The notes below the pieces were generated by a model. That model was given only the letters and a program-made list of their open reading frames with translations, had not been told where the DNA came from and searched no databases. The translations under genes were made by a program, and so were the position numbers. From positions 1 to 64,000 of the forward strand of contig NZ_JBHYDW010000001.1 of NCBI RefSeq assembly GCF_051860475.1: a stretch of 64,000 bases of DNA. The letters are read 5' to 3'. Numbering within the stretch: position 1 is the stretch's first letter; each line of letters begins with the position of its first letter. Shown one piece after another: positions 9,191 through 17,600 of this stretch. Origin of the DNA: Elioraea sp051860475. Its GTDB lineage: Bacteria; Pseudomonadota; Alphaproteobacteria; Acetobacterales; Acetobacteraceae.

Positions 9191-10695
9191 CACGACCGTT
9201 CCTGCTGCGCTACATCGGCCGCAAGCGCGCGTCCGCGGCGTCGCTTGAGCAGGGTACCGCCGAAGCTCAGCACCAGGATCAGCGCCGCGATCGCCAGCAC
9301 GCCAGGCCGCCAGATCCACTCCCAGTCGTACAGGTTGTAGGCGATCCAGAGATAGCGCTCGGCGAGCCCGCTCAGGATGAAGCCGATCAGCAGCGGCGGG
9401 CGCGGCGCGCCGACCCGCTTCATCAGCCAGCCGAGCACGCCGAAGCCGAACAGCTGCACCAGATCGCCCCAGTGCTGCGACTGCTGCCAGGCGCCGAGGA
9501 TCACGATGACCAGCACCACCGGTGCGATGAAGTGGAACGGCACCAGCGTCAGCGTCGCGATCGGCCGGCTGAGTGCCAGACAGAATAGCGTGCCGAACAC
9601 GTTGCCCAGTGCCAGGCTCCAGATGATGACGAACACGAGGTCGAGCTGGTCGCGCAGCAGCGCAGGTCCCGGCTGGATGCCGAAGATCAGCATCGCGCCG
9701 AGGAACAGCGCCATCGCGCTCGATCCCGGCACGCCGAACAGCAGGGTCGGCATCAGCACACCACCCTCGCGCGCGTTGTTCGCGCTCTCGGGCGCGATCA
9801 CGCCGCGGATGTCGCCCTTGCCGAACTGGCTGCGGTCGCGGCTCGTCTGCACCACATAGCCGTAGTTGATCCAGTCGATGATCGAGGAGCCCATGCCGGG
9901 GATCGCGCCGATCAGCACACCGATCAGCGAATGACGCACCACCAGCCATTTGTGACGGATCGAATCGCGCACGCCCGCAAGCCAGCCGGAGCCGAGCCCA
10001 GGCGCCTTCTCGGCGATCGCGCCGCCGCGCGAAAGCAGGTCGATCACCTCGGGCAGGGCGAACAGCCCGAGGGCGAGGATCACCAGCGAGAACCCGTCAT
10101 AGAGGTAGAGCACGCCGTAGGTGAGCCGGTACTCGACCGCGACCGGCGCGCTGCCGACCGTGCCGAGCAGCATGCCGATGCCGGCCGCGAGGATGCCGAG
10201 AATCGGCCGGTTGCCGGTCAGCACGCCGACCATGCTGAGCCCGAGCAGGGTCAGCATGAACAGCTCGGGCGAGCCGAACGCGAGCACGATCGGCCGGGCG
10301 AACGGGATCAGCGCGGTCAGCGCCAGCGCGCCGATCAGCCCGCCCACCAGCGAGGCGCTGAACGCCGCGCCGAGCGCGCGCGCGGCCTCGCCCCGGCGCG
10401 CGAGCGGGTAGCCGTCCATCACGGTCGCCTGTGAGCCGGCGGAGCCGGGAATGCCCATCAGCACCGACGGGAACGTGTCCGCGCTCGGCACGGCGGCGGC
10501 GATGCCGATCAGCATCGCGATGCCGGCATAGGGGTCCATGCCGAACAGGAACGGCAGCACGAGCGCCATGCCCATCAGGCCGCCGAGCCCCGGCAGGATG
10601 CCGACGACGATGCCGATCACGACGCCGACCAGCAGCATCGCCATCCGGAACGGGTCGAGCAGGATGATCAGCCCGTTGAGGAGGGCCTCGAGCAT
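9190..10695 (-). CDS. tctA: Tripartite tricarboxylate transporter large permease TctA
   Basis: This 501-residue permease has about 11-12 membrane helices. It shows the family hallmark repeats GILPGLGGLMG (about 33-43), PSADTFPSVLMGIPGSAGS (about 70-88) and, in the second half, GAIPGMGSSIIDWINYG and GVPGSSAMALFLGAM. TctA forms the sodium- or proton-coupled channel for carboxylates delivered by the Bug/TctC receptor encoded just upstream. The gene lies between tctC and tctB on the same strand. Confidence 0.95.
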   Translation of the reverse strand: MLEALLNGLIILLDPFRMAMLLVGVVIGIVVGILPGLGGLMGMALVLPFLFGMDPYAGIAMLIGIAAAVPSADTFPSVLMGIPGSAGSQATVMDGYPLARRGEAARALGAAFSASLVGGLIGALALTALIPFARPIVLAFGSPELFMLTLLGLSMVGVLTGNRPILGILAAGIGMLLGTVGSAPVAVEYRLTYGVLYLYDGFSLVILALGLFALPEVIDLLSRGGAIAEKAPGLGSGWLAGVRDSIRHKWLVVRHSLIGVLIGAIPGMGSSIIDWINYGYVVQTSRDRSQFGKGDIRGVIAPESANNAREGGVLMPTLLFGVPGSSAMALFLGAMLIFGIQPGPALLRDQLDLVFVIIWSLALGNVFGTLFCLALSRPIATLTLVPFHFIAPVVLVIVILGAWQQSQHWGDLVQLFGFGVLGWLMKRVGAPRPPLLIGFILSGLAERYLWIAYNLYDWEWIWRPGVLAIAALILVLSFGGTLLKRRRGRALAADVAQQERS

Positions 10696-10721
10696 GGCGC
10701 GCCTGCGGTTGCCGACACGGA

Positions 10722-10743
10722 ACGGGGCCGCACGCGGCCCCGT
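10722..10743 (-). other. Intercistronic stem-loop between tctC and tctA
   Basis: ACGGGGCCG and CGGCCCCGT form a perfect 9-bp stem with a CACG loop in the tctC-tctA spacer. No T-tract follows on the minus strand. Such hairpins often protect the upstream receptor message or attenuate read-through into the permease; that role is inferred. Confidence 0.5.
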
Positions 10744-10764
10744 CCACTCCAGGTCAGGCGCGGA

Positions 10765-11862
10765 TCAGGTGTCGAACCGCACGCCGAACTTGCTGGTCAG
10801 CATGGTCCGCGTCCAGGCCAGCACCGCGGGTGGGGCCGCGTTCAGGTCGGCCTTGATCTGCCCGAGACCCGCGCCGGAGATGATGTCATAGCCCTCCATG
10901 ATGCGCGCGCCCGCCTCCTGGAACGCGGCGTCCTTGACCATCGCGTTCACGCCCGCGGTGAGCGCCGCGCGCGCCTCGGCCGGGGCGTCGGCATGCACCC
11001 ACAGCGTGCCGCGCGTGTTCTGCACCAGGTTCGCGATCACGCGATAGGCGTTCCACACCTCGCCCGAGGGCATCCGGCCGTGGATCTGCTGGNNNNNNNN
11101 NNAGAGCTCGGGCGCGGTGATGATGTCGGGCGCGGCCGGGTCGCGCACCGGCTTGCCCTCCGGATCGACGAAGCCGATCGCGTAGAGCGGCACCGCCTCG
11201 CCCGCGTCCACCATCGGCTTGACCCGCGCGAGATAGGCCGGCGTGGCCTGGGTGGTGACCATCAGCTCGCCGCGCTCGAACGCGAGCCGGGTGTCGCCGC
11301 GGCCGCCGAAGCCCGGCACGGCGCGGTAGTTGATCTCGAACATCTCCAGCGCGACGAGCGATTCCACCAGTCCGACCGGATCGGTGATGCCCTTGGTGAC
11401 GCGCCCGCGGAGCGTCAGGAACTGCTTCGGGTCGGTCACGCCGGAGGCCTTGGCGTTCAGCGCGGTGATGTGGCCCATGGGCGCGGCGACCACCGGCTCG
11501 AGCCCGTCGAGCTTCAGCCGGAGCCCATGCAGGCCGAGGAAGGCGCGCAGGTTCAGGTGCCCCGAGGCGGTGAGCAGGGTGAGCCCGTCCTTGGCGGTGC
11601 GCTCGGCGAACTCGTTCGAGCCGCGCAGCCCTCCGGCGCCGGTCACGTTCTCGGCGACCACGGTGGGGTTGCCGGGCACGACGCGGCCGAGGAACTGGGC
11701 GATGTAGCGGCCGAAGGTGTCGGTGCCGCCGCCGGCGGAGAAGGGAATGATCACGCGGATGGTCTTGCCGGCGTAGTAGGCGCCCTGGGCAAGGGCGGGG
11801 CGCGGCAGGTTGGCTACGGCGGCGCCAGCGAGGGCGGTGCCGAGCAGGGCGCGACGCTTCAT
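10765..11862 (-). CDS. tctC: Bug-family (TctC) tricarboxylate transporter substrate-binding protein
   Basis: A periplasmic receptor of about 365 residues. Its signal peptide starts MKRRALL and ends near AQG, followed by the Bug-family opening TIRVIIPFSAGGGTDT. It is a little longer than the usual ~320-residue Bug protein. The gene contains a 10-N assembly gap (11093-11102), so residues around 255 are unknown and frame continuity across the gap is only nominal. A GGGAGG precedes the ATG. It leads the tctC-tctA-tctB cluster. The ligand, probably a carboxylate or aromatic acid, cannot be named. Part of its N-terminal coding region is duplicated at 13748-13855. Confidence 0.88.
   Translation of the reverse strand: MKRRALLGTALAGAAVANLPRPALAQGAYYAGKTIRVIIPFSAGGGTDTFGRYIAQFLGRVVPGNPTVVAENVTGAGGLRGSNEFAERTAKDGLTLLTASGHLNLRAFLGLHGLRLKLDGLEPVVAAPMGHITALNAKASGVTDPKQFLTLRGRVTKGITDPVGLVESLVALEMFEINYRAVPGFGGRGDTRLAFERGELMVTTQATPAYLARVKPMVDAGEAVPLYAIGFVDPEGKPVRDPAAPDIITAPELXXXXQQIHGRMPSGEVWNAYRVIANLVQNTRGTLWVHADAPAEARAALTAGVNAMVKDAAFQEAGARIMEGYDIISGAGLGQIKADLNAAPPAVLAWTRTMLTSKFGVRFDT
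11093..11102. other. Assembly gap (10 N) inside tctC
   Basis: Ten undetermined bases interrupt tctC. The same length recurs at 24355-24364, so it is probably a fixed placeholder rather than a measured gap. Confidence 0.97.
11723..11830 (-). repeat. Direct repeat copy A (N-terminal coding region of tctC)
   Basis: These 108 bases match 13748-13855 at a constant offset of 2025 with about five substitutions. They encode the end of the tctC signal peptide and the start of the mature protein. This is the copy in its native gene context. Confidence 0.85.
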
Positions 11863-11897
11863 GGGTCAGTCCTCCCGGTTGGTTGACGCCCTTCTAC

Positions 11898-12026
11898 CTA
11901 GGCGCGGCGTGGCTGGGAGTCGATGACAGCGCGGTGAAACCGGGCGGAGGAGATGGGATGGGGGCGCGGGCGCGCGGCCACGAACTCCACGAGGTCGAGG
12001 ATCAGCGGCTCGATCGATCCGGACAT
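11898..12026 (-). CDS. Possible truncated small ORF, 42 residues
   Basis: ATG 12026 opens a 42-codon frame on the same strand as the TSUP permease, 14 bases after its stop. The first ~23 residues (SIEPLILDLVEFVAARPRP) resemble, from memory, the start of a small hypothetical protein common in Rhizobiales and Acetobacteraceae. The remaining residues look unrelated and Arg/Pro-rich. I suspect a gene cut short at about 11955, next to an accessory patch with other rearrangement scars. It could equally be non-coding spacer. Confidence 0.3.
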   Translation of the reverse strand: MSGSIEPLILDLVEFVAARPRPHPISSARFHRAVIDSQPRRA

Positions 12027-12040
12027 CGCCCCGTCGCCTC

Positions 12041-12784
12041 TCAGGGAAACACCAGAAGCCAGCTTCCGTGCGCGACATAGTAGCACGCGATCGACGTGAC
12101 GATCCGTGCGGCCCAGCGGCGGAACTGCTGTTCGCTCAGCGCCGCGAGCAGGGGGCGGGCGAGCATCGTGCCGAGCATCGAGGCGAGAACGGCGCAGCTC
12201 GCCATCACCGGATCGACCGAACCGGAATTCGCGATCAGCCCGCCGAAATAGATGAGCTTCAGGCTGTGGCCGAGCACCTGGCAGACCGCCTTGGTGGCGA
12301 CGATCCTGCGGCGGTCCAGCTGCCCGCCGAGGAAGAAGCTGTCGAGCAGGGGCCCGGCCACCCCGGTCAGCAGCATCAGCGACATGCTGGCGATGCCGTA
12401 GCCGAGCCCGTGGCGCGGGTTCTCGGCATCCGGGCGCCAGGTGCGCGGCAGCAGATGCAGCAGGAACGGGCTCACCCCGAGCGCGATCAGCGCGAGCGGC
12501 CGGCTCGGCACGAACTGGACCGCCGACCAGACGGCGAGCGCGGCCGCGCACCCGCCGGCATAGGCGGCGACGATGCGCGGGCACACGTGGCGGACCCAGA
12601 GTGCCGCGCGCCAGCCATTGGAGGCGATCTGCGTCACCGCGTGCAGCGCCATGGCGTCGGGCACGGGCAGCAGCGCCAGCAGGACGCCGACCAGGATCAG
12701 CCCGCCGGCCATGCCGAATACGCCGGAGAGCAGCGAGGTCGCGACCATCAGCAACGTGACGAGGGCGATCAGGGCGGGTGTCAT
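12041..12784 (-). CDS. TSUP (TauE/SafE) family permease
   Basis: A 247-residue protein with about seven to eight hydrophobic helices and the duplicated TauE/SafE layout. The N-terminal repeat has SGVFGMAGGLILVG (about 19-32) and the second half LLTGVAGPLLDSFFL (about 137-151). TSUP proteins move sulfite, sulfoacetate or other small organic anions across the inner membrane; the substrate here is unknown. It is transcribed divergently from a LysR gene over an 84-base spacer with a short dyad, suggesting control by that regulator. Confidence 0.85.
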   Translation of the reverse strand: MTPALIALVTLLMVATSLLSGVFGMAGGLILVGVLLALLPVPDAMALHAVTQIASNGWRAALWVRHVCPRIVAAYAGGCAAALAVWSAVQFVPSRPLALIALGVSPFLLHLLPRTWRPDAENPRHGLGYGIASMSLMLLTGVAGPLLDSFFLGGQLDRRRIVATKAVCQVLGHSLKLIYFGGLIANSGSVDPVMASCAVLASMLGTMLARPLLAALSEQQFRRWAARIVTSIACYYVAHGSWLLVFP

Positions 12785-12823
12785 CGGCGCGTGCTCCTGC
12801 CCCTCCCTTGCGCCGTTTCGTTC

Positions 12824-12839
12824 CGCAGCACAAACTGCG
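12824..12839. promoter_or_regulatory. Candidate LysR operator between TSUP permease and LysR genes
   Basis: CGCAG and CTGCG are separated by six A/C-rich bases, giving a 16-base dyad in the divergent spacer. It sits 30 bases before the LysR ATG and 40 before the permease ATG. LysR proteins often bind such dyads. Binding is inferred. Confidence 0.4.
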
Positions 12840-12868
12840 TTAACTTGGCCTCAGCGTGAGTTTTTCTG

Positions 12869-13801
12869 ATGGTCTGGGTCCGCCGCCTGCCCTCGCTGAA
12901 CGGCGTCAAGGCGTTCGAGGCGGCCGCGCGCGCCGGCAGCTTCGCCGCCGCGGCCGAGGAACTGCACGTCACTCCTGCCGCGGTCAGCCGGCTCGTACGG
13001 CTGCTGGAGCTGCGGCTCGGCGTCGGGCTGTTCGCGCGCCACGCCAACCGGCTGACCCTCACCGCGGCGGGGGAGGCCTATCGCGTCGGGCTCACGCCGT
13101 TGCTCGACGGGCTCGCGCGACTGACCGAGCAGGTCGTGGCGATGGGGCAGCGCAATGTCGTCACCGTCGGCGTCGGCCCGACCTTCGCGATCCGCTGGCT
13201 GATCCCGCGCCTCGCCGATCTGCAGAGCCGCGCGCCGGAACTCGAGGTGCGGATCGCGACCGGTGGTGCGATGGTGCCGTTCGAGGAGGACTGGACCTGC
13301 GGCATCCGGCTCGGCAACGGCGCCTGGCCCGGCTTCGAGGCGGTGAAGCTGTTCGATGCCGATCTGACGCCGGTGGCGGCACCCACGCTCGCGCGCCGGC
13401 TCGACCGGCGGGACGCGCTACGCGCGGAGACGCTCCTGCGTGTCGCGCATGCACCCGAGGACTGGCCGCGCTGGCTTGCGGCGGCGGGGGCCAGGCCGAT
13501 CCGCATCGCCGGCCCGGAGTTCGCGTATTACGGCCAAGCCCTGCAGGCCGCGATCGACGGGCTCGGCGTGGCGATGGGCATCCGCCCGTATATCGACGAT
13601 GACATTGCCGCCGGCCGTCTCGTCGCGCCGTTCGCGGTGACCGTCCCGAAGGGGGCGGGCTGGTATCTGGTGCATCGCGCGGCGCGCGCGGCCGAGCCCG
13701 GCTTCGCTGCATTCAGAGGCTGGATCCTCGAAACGGCCAACGGCACGGTGGCGCCGCCGGCGGAGAAGGGGATGATCACGCGGATGGTCTGGCCGGCGTA
13801 G
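12869..13801 (+). CDS. LysR-family transcriptional regulator (GcvA-like) with a substituted C-terminal tail
   Basis: A 310-residue regulator. The winged helix-turn-helix spans about 5-65 (LNGVKAFEAAARAGSFAAAA, then VTPAAVSRLVRLLE), followed by a periplasmic-binding-like effector domain. The GcvA-like body ends normally at FRGWILETA. Codons 294-310 are read from the antisense strand of a duplicated Bug-gene fragment (13748-13855), so the native stop has been replaced. It lies head-to-head with the TSUP permease gene, which it may control. Only the tail is altered, so the protein is probably still functional. Confidence 0.88.
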   Translation: MVWVRRLPSLNGVKAFEAAARAGSFAAAAEELHVTPAAVSRLVRLLELRLGVGLFARHANRLTLTAAGEAYRVGLTPLLDGLARLTEQVVAMGQRNVVTVGVGPTFAIRWLIPRLADLQSRAPELEVRIATGGAMVPFEEDWTCGIRLGNGAWPGFEAVKLFDADLTPVAAPTLARRLDRRDALRAETLLRVAHAPEDWPRWLAAAGARPIRIAGPEFAYYGQALQAAIDGLGVAMGIRPYIDDDIAAGRLVAPFAVTVPKGAGWYLVHRAARAAEPGFAAFRGWILETANGTVAPPAEKGMITRMVWPA

Positions 13802-13855
13802 TAGGCGCCCTGGGCAAGGGTGGGGCGCGGCAGGTTGGCCACGGCGGCGCCAGCG
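13748..13855 (-). repeat. Direct repeat copy B: orphan Bug-gene fragment
   Basis: About 95% identical to 11723-11830 over 108 bases. On the minus strand it encodes a Bug signal-peptide end and mature start (LAQGAYYAGQTIRVIIPFS). It has Thr and Gln where tctC has Ala and Lys, so it may come from a lost paralogue. It is cut on one side by the LysR gene and on the other by the IS1595-like remnant. No complete gene remains. Confidence 0.85.
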
Positions 13856-14303
13856 CGGGCGGCGGCCGAGCTGGCCGGGGTGCACGGCAAAGGCATCCGC
13901 AGTCGCGGCGCGGCCGGCAAGGGGCCGGTGGTCGGCCTGCTCAAGCGCCGCGGCCGGGTCTACACGGTGATGATCCCGAACCTGCGTTCGGCCACGCTGA
14001 TGCCGATCATGCCGCGCATGATCGTACCCGACCGCATCGTCCGTACGGACAGCTCTTCGAGCCATCATCCGCTCGATGACTCGGCGTTCCACCCGCGGCG
14101 GATCCACCACGGCGAAGGCTTCGCGGTGGGCGAGACCCACATCAAGGCGATCGAAACCTTCTGGAGCGGCACCTGCGGCGGTTCAACGGCATCCCGCGCC
14201 AGGGCTTCCAGCTGTTCCTCAAGGAGGTCGAGTGGCGCTTCCGCGGCGGCAACCACCGCGACCTGCTCAACCAACTGAAATCGTGGATCAAACAGGCAGA
14301 CGG
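13856..14303 (+). pseudogene. IS1595-family transposase remnant (ISXO2-like DDE domain)
   Basis: The plus-strand frame carries the IS1595 transposase core. Landmarks are GAAGKGPVVGLLKRRGRVYT, then MIVPDRIVRTDS, then FHPRRIHH. After ETFWSG (about 14168) a frameshift or small deletion occurs. The frame one base earlier continues HLRRFNGIPRQGFQLFLKE and NQLKSWIKQ. The zinc-binding N-terminus is missing, replaced by the Bug fragment at 13855. No terminal inverted repeat could be identified. It is dead, both truncated and frameshifted. The remaining ~145 bases before ksgA show only an imperfect GC-rich inverted repeat. Confidence 0.8.
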
Positions 14304-14447
14304 ACAATCCTTGGCCAGGACAGGCCCCTTTGCGATCTCGGCGAGGCGAGGCGACAATCGTGCGCATCCGCTGTCAGGCGACAGAGGACCCCGCCTCGCC
14401 ACACATTGCCCTCGTCCACCTCATGCGCGGCGCATCAAGGGTCCGCC

Positions 14448-15281
14448 TCAGTGGTCCGGGTGTGACTGGGAAAGGATGAGGGCGAGCCGTTCGAACTCAG
14501 CGACGCTCAGCGTCTCCGCGCGCCGCGATGGATCGATCCCGGCCTCGTTCAACAGCGCCTCCGCATCGCCGAGCGGCTTCAGTGCGCTGCGCAGCATCTT
14601 GCGTCGCTGCCCGAACGCCGCCGCGGTGACGCGCTCCAACGCCGCGAACAGCGCACGAGACGGCTGACCTGGACGGGGAACGAGATGGACCACCGCCGAG
14701 GCCACCTTCGGCGGCGGGGTGAACGCGGCCGCCGGCAGGCGCAGCACGATCCGGGCCTTGGCGATCCACTGCGCCAGCACCGAGAGCCGCCCGTAGGCGC
14801 TGCTGTCCGGTACGGCAACGATCCGCTCGGCGACCTCCTGCTGGAACATCAGGGTCAGGCTCTCGAACGCGCCGGCCTGCGTGAGCCAGCCGACCAGGAG
14901 CGGCGTACCGACGTTGTAGGGGAGGTTCGCCACCACCTTGCGCGGCGGCGGAACACGGGTGCCGAGGTCGACCGCGAGCGCATCCGCCTCGACGATACTG
15001 AGCCGCCCCGGATGGGCCGCGACCAGATCGGCGAGCGCATCGACGCAGCGCGGGTCGCGCTCGATCGCCGTCACGCTCGCCGCCTTGCTCGCGAGCAGCG
15101 CCCGCGTGAGCCCTCCGGGCCCGGGCCCGATCTCGATCGCATGCCGTCCGTCCATCGCGCCGGCGGCGCGCACGATCCGCGCGGTCAGGTTCAGATCGAG
15201 CAGGAAATGCTGACCAAGCGACTTGCGCGCATCGAGGCCGAAGCGCGCGATCACCTCGCGCAGCGGCGGGAGGTCCGTCAC
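14448..15281 (-). CDS. rsmA: 16S rRNA (adenine1518-N6/adenine1519-N6)-dimethyltransferase
   Basis: The 277-residue KsgA/RsmA dimethylates two adjacent adenines in the 3'-terminal hairpin of 16S rRNA using S-adenosylmethionine. Landmarks are the N-terminal KSLGQHFLLD, the SAM-binding loop EIGPGPGGLTRALL (about 50-63) and the catalytic NLPYNVGTPLL (about 118-128). The C-terminal helical domain includes FGQRRKMLRSAL. The start is GTG 15281, overlapping the pdxA stop (GTGA). It is the last gene of the lptF-lptG-lptD-surA-pdxA-rsmA operon, an order known in other proteobacteria. Confidence 0.97.
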   Translation of the reverse strand: MTDLPPLREVIARFGLDARKSLGQHFLLDLNLTARIVRAAGAMDGRHAIEIGPGPGGLTRALLASKAASVTAIERDPRCVDALADLVAAHPGRLSIVEADALAVDLGTRVPPPRKVVANLPYNVGTPLLVGWLTQAGAFESLTLMFQQEVAERIVAVPDSSAYGRLSVLAQWIAKARIVLRLPAAAFTPPPKVASAVVHLVPRPGQPSRALFAALERVTAAAFGQRRKMLRSALKPLGDAEALLNEAGIDPSRRAETLSVAEFERLALILSQSHPDH

Positions 15282-16282
15282 GCCGCCCGTGCGCGCTCCC
15301 GCCGTGCCGCCATCGCGGCCGCGAGCTCGATCGCCGCGATCAGCGACGACGGGTCGGCGAGACCCTTGCCGGCGATGTCATAGGCGGTGCCGTGATCGGG
15401 GCTGGTGCGCACGATCGGCAGCCCCAGCGTGACGTTCACGCTGCCCGCGAAGTCGAGCGTCTTGATCGGGATCAGCGCCTGGTCATGGTACATGCAGAGG
15501 GCCGCGTCGTAGCCCGCGCGCGCCGTCGGGTGGAACAGGCTGTCGGCGGGGTGCGGCCCGCTCACCGCGAGCCCGTCGGCGCGCAGGATCGCGATCGCCG
15601 GACGGATCGTCTCGATCTCCTCACGCCCGATCGCACCCTCTTCCCCGGCGTGCGGATTGAGCCCCGTCACCGCCAGCCGAGGCCGGGTGATCCCGAACTC
15701 CGCGCGCAGCGCCGCGGCGACGATGCGCCCGGCGGCGACAATCCGATCCACGGTCAGCGCCGCCGGCACGTCGGCGAGCGGGATGTGCACCGTCACCGGC
15801 ACCACGCGCAGCATCGGCGAGGCCAGCATCATCACCGGCGTGCCGCCGCCGGCCAGCTCGGCGAGCCAGGTGGTGTGTCCGGCATGGCCGATGCCGCCCG
15901 CGAGCAGGGTGGTCTTGGCGAGCGGGCTGGTCACCACGCCGCCTGCCTCGCCCGAGCGCGCGAACGTCACGGCGCGCGCGACGGAGCGGATGATCGCCGG
16001 ACCATGCGCCGGGTCCGGACGGCCGGGTGCGGCCGGCGCCGCCAGCGGCTCGGACAGCACCGGAAGCGCCCGCGGGAAGGCCGCCGCCCCTTCCGCGAGG
16101 GTGGCGACGGCGCGGACCGGCACATCGCGGGTGATGGACCGGGCCAGCGTGGCCAGCCAGTCCGGATCGCCGATCAGGACGAACGATGGTCCGCCCGTGC
16201 GCAGCGCGCACCATGCGGCGAGCGCGATCTCGCCGCCGATCCCCGCCGGGTCGCCCATGGTCAGCGCAAGCGGCGCGGTCAC
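15278..16282 (-). CDS. pdxA: 4-hydroxythreonine-4-phosphate dehydrogenase
   Basis: The 334-residue PdxA oxidises 4-phosphohydroxy-L-threonine with NAD(P) in pyridoxal 5'-phosphate synthesis. The start is MGDPAGIGGEIAL. The metal- and substrate-binding pieces are present: HAGHTTWLAEL with its histidines, TGLNPHAGEEG, and CMYHDQALIPIK. TSPDHGTAYDIAGKG comes near the C-terminus. GTG 16282 overlaps the surA stop (GTGA), and its own stop overlaps the rsmA start. The tight coupling makes both alternative starts unlikely. Confidence 0.97.
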   Translation of the reverse strand: MTAPLALTMGDPAGIGGEIALAAWCALRTGGPSFVLIGDPDWLATLARSITRDVPVRAVATLAEGAAAFPRALPVLSEPLAAPAAPGRPDPAHGPAIIRSVARAVTFARSGEAGGVVTSPLAKTTLLAGGIGHAGHTTWLAELAGGGTPVMMLASPMLRVVPVTVHIPLADVPAALTVDRIVAAGRIVAAALRAEFGITRPRLAVTGLNPHAGEEGAIGREEIETIRPAIAILRADGLAVSGPHPADSLFHPTARAGYDAALCMYHDQALIPIKTLDFAGSVNVTLGLPIVRTSPDHGTAYDIAGKGLADPSSLIAAIELAAAMAARRERARAA

Positions 16283-17559
16283 GCCCGGAAGTCGATGTCG
16301 GCGCGCCGGCGCAGGTCGCGCATCATCTGGCGCGAGAGCAGGTCGACGCGCTCGCGCAGGATCGTCTCGGTGATCACCTCCGGGTTGGGCGCGGCAAGAT
16401 TCTCGGTGCGCCGGCCGCAGACCATCAGCAGCGCCACGCCATCCGGCGCAATCAGCGGGCGGCTGGCGCGGCCGGGCGCCAGCTCGCTCAGGAGCTGACG
16501 GAGCTGGGGGGTCTGGGTCTCCAGGCGGATCTCGCCCGGATCGTTGAGCTGCGCGCCCGTGGTGGCGCGCGCCGCCTGGGCGAACGCCTCGCAGCCGCGT
16601 GCGCTGTCCGACAGCCGCTGCGCCGCCTCGACCTGGCGGATCTGCTGCGGCGTCGGCCGCTGCGGATCCAGGGCCGTCGCGAACGGGAACACCACCTGTC
16701 GGATCGCGACCAGCGTCGCCATGTCCCGCCCGACCTCGCGCCTGGCTCTGAGCGTGACGATCGAGAACCCGCCGGCGGTGCGGATCGGCGTCGAGATCGC
16801 GCCGGGCGGCATCTGCGTCAGCACTGCCTCCACCTCGGGCTCCAGCTGGCCGAGCCTGATCCAGCCGAGATCCCCGCCCTGCTCCGCCGACTGCGCCTGG
16901 CTGAACTGGGTTGCGACGGCAGCAAAGGGCGCGCCGCGGCGGAGCTGATTGATCAGCTCCCCGGCGGTGCGCTCGGCCTCGGCCTCCTGGGCGGGGCCGT
17001 CAACGGCGATGAACACCTCGCCGACCAGGAACTCGGGCTGGCCGGCGGCCGCCTCGATCGCGCGGATCCGCTCCCGCACCAGCGACTCGTCCACCTCGGC
17101 CTGGGCGCCGAGTTCGGCACGCACCAGCTTGGTCCAGCCGATGGTGGCGCGCAGCTGGCTGTAGAGCGCGCGAATGTCGATCCCCTGCCGGGCCAGGCTC
17201 GCGCGCAGGCCTCCCGCGCCCAGGGAGTTCTGCTGCTCGACGCGCGCGATCGCTTGGGCGATCTCGCCATCCGTCACCAGGATGCGCCGGCGCTGGACCT
17301 CCTGCAGCCTGAGCCGCTCATCGACCAGGAGCCGGCGGACCTGCGGCGTGATCCGATCGAACACCTCGGGCGTGAGCGGCAGGCCGGCGACCGCTGCGAA
17401 CAGCCGCCGCCGCGACTCCACCTCGAAGGTCGTGATGACGTCGCCGTTCACCACCGCGACGATGCCGGCGGACTGGGCCCGCGCGGGCGGTGCGGTGGGG
17501 CCGGCGGCGAGCGCAGCGGCCAGGATCAGGGCGAGGAGGCGGACCATCCCGCCCTGCAT
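16279..17559 (-). CDS. surA: Periplasmic peptidyl-prolyl isomerase/chaperone SurA
   Basis: About 426 residues with a signal peptide (VRLLALILAAALAAG, cut near ARAQS). A SurA N-terminal chaperone domain follows (GIVAVVNGDVITTFEVE). A parvulin-type PPIase domain begins near residue 172 (FLVGEVFIAV) and contains GGDLGWIRLGQLEPEV. SurA escorts outer-membrane proteins, including LptD, to the assembly machinery, consistent with its place directly after lptD. ATG 17559 and ATG 17547 are both possible; neither has a clear ribosome-binding site. The first gives the longer basic start. Confidence 0.92.
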   Translation of the reverse strand: MQGGMVRLLALILAAALAAGPTAPPARAQSAGIVAVVNGDVITTFEVESRRRLFAAVAGLPLTPEVFDRITPQVRRLLVDERLRLQEVQRRRILVTDGEIAQAIARVEQQNSLGAGGLRASLARQGIDIRALYSQLRATIGWTKLVRAELGAQAEVDESLVRERIRAIEAAAGQPEFLVGEVFIAVDGPAQEAEAERTAGELINQLRRGAPFAAVATQFSQAQSAEQGGDLGWIRLGQLEPEVEAVLTQMPPGAISTPIRTAGGFSIVTLRARREVGRDMATLVAIRQVVFPFATALDPQRPTPQQIRQVEAAQRLSDSARGCEAFAQAARATTGAQLNDPGEIRLETQTPQLRQLLSELAPGRASRPLIAPDGVALLMVCGRRTENLAAPNPEVITETILRERVDLLSRQMMRDLRRRADIDFRA

Positions 17560-17600
17560 AGGCCCGACGCGGCCCTGCTGCAACGCCCGCGCAGCCGGAC

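Noticed and set aside
13820..14278. Intact 152-codon transposase gene
   Set aside because: The first ~12 codons are Bug-gene antisense sequence and the frame leaves the transposase at about 14168, so it is a remnant.
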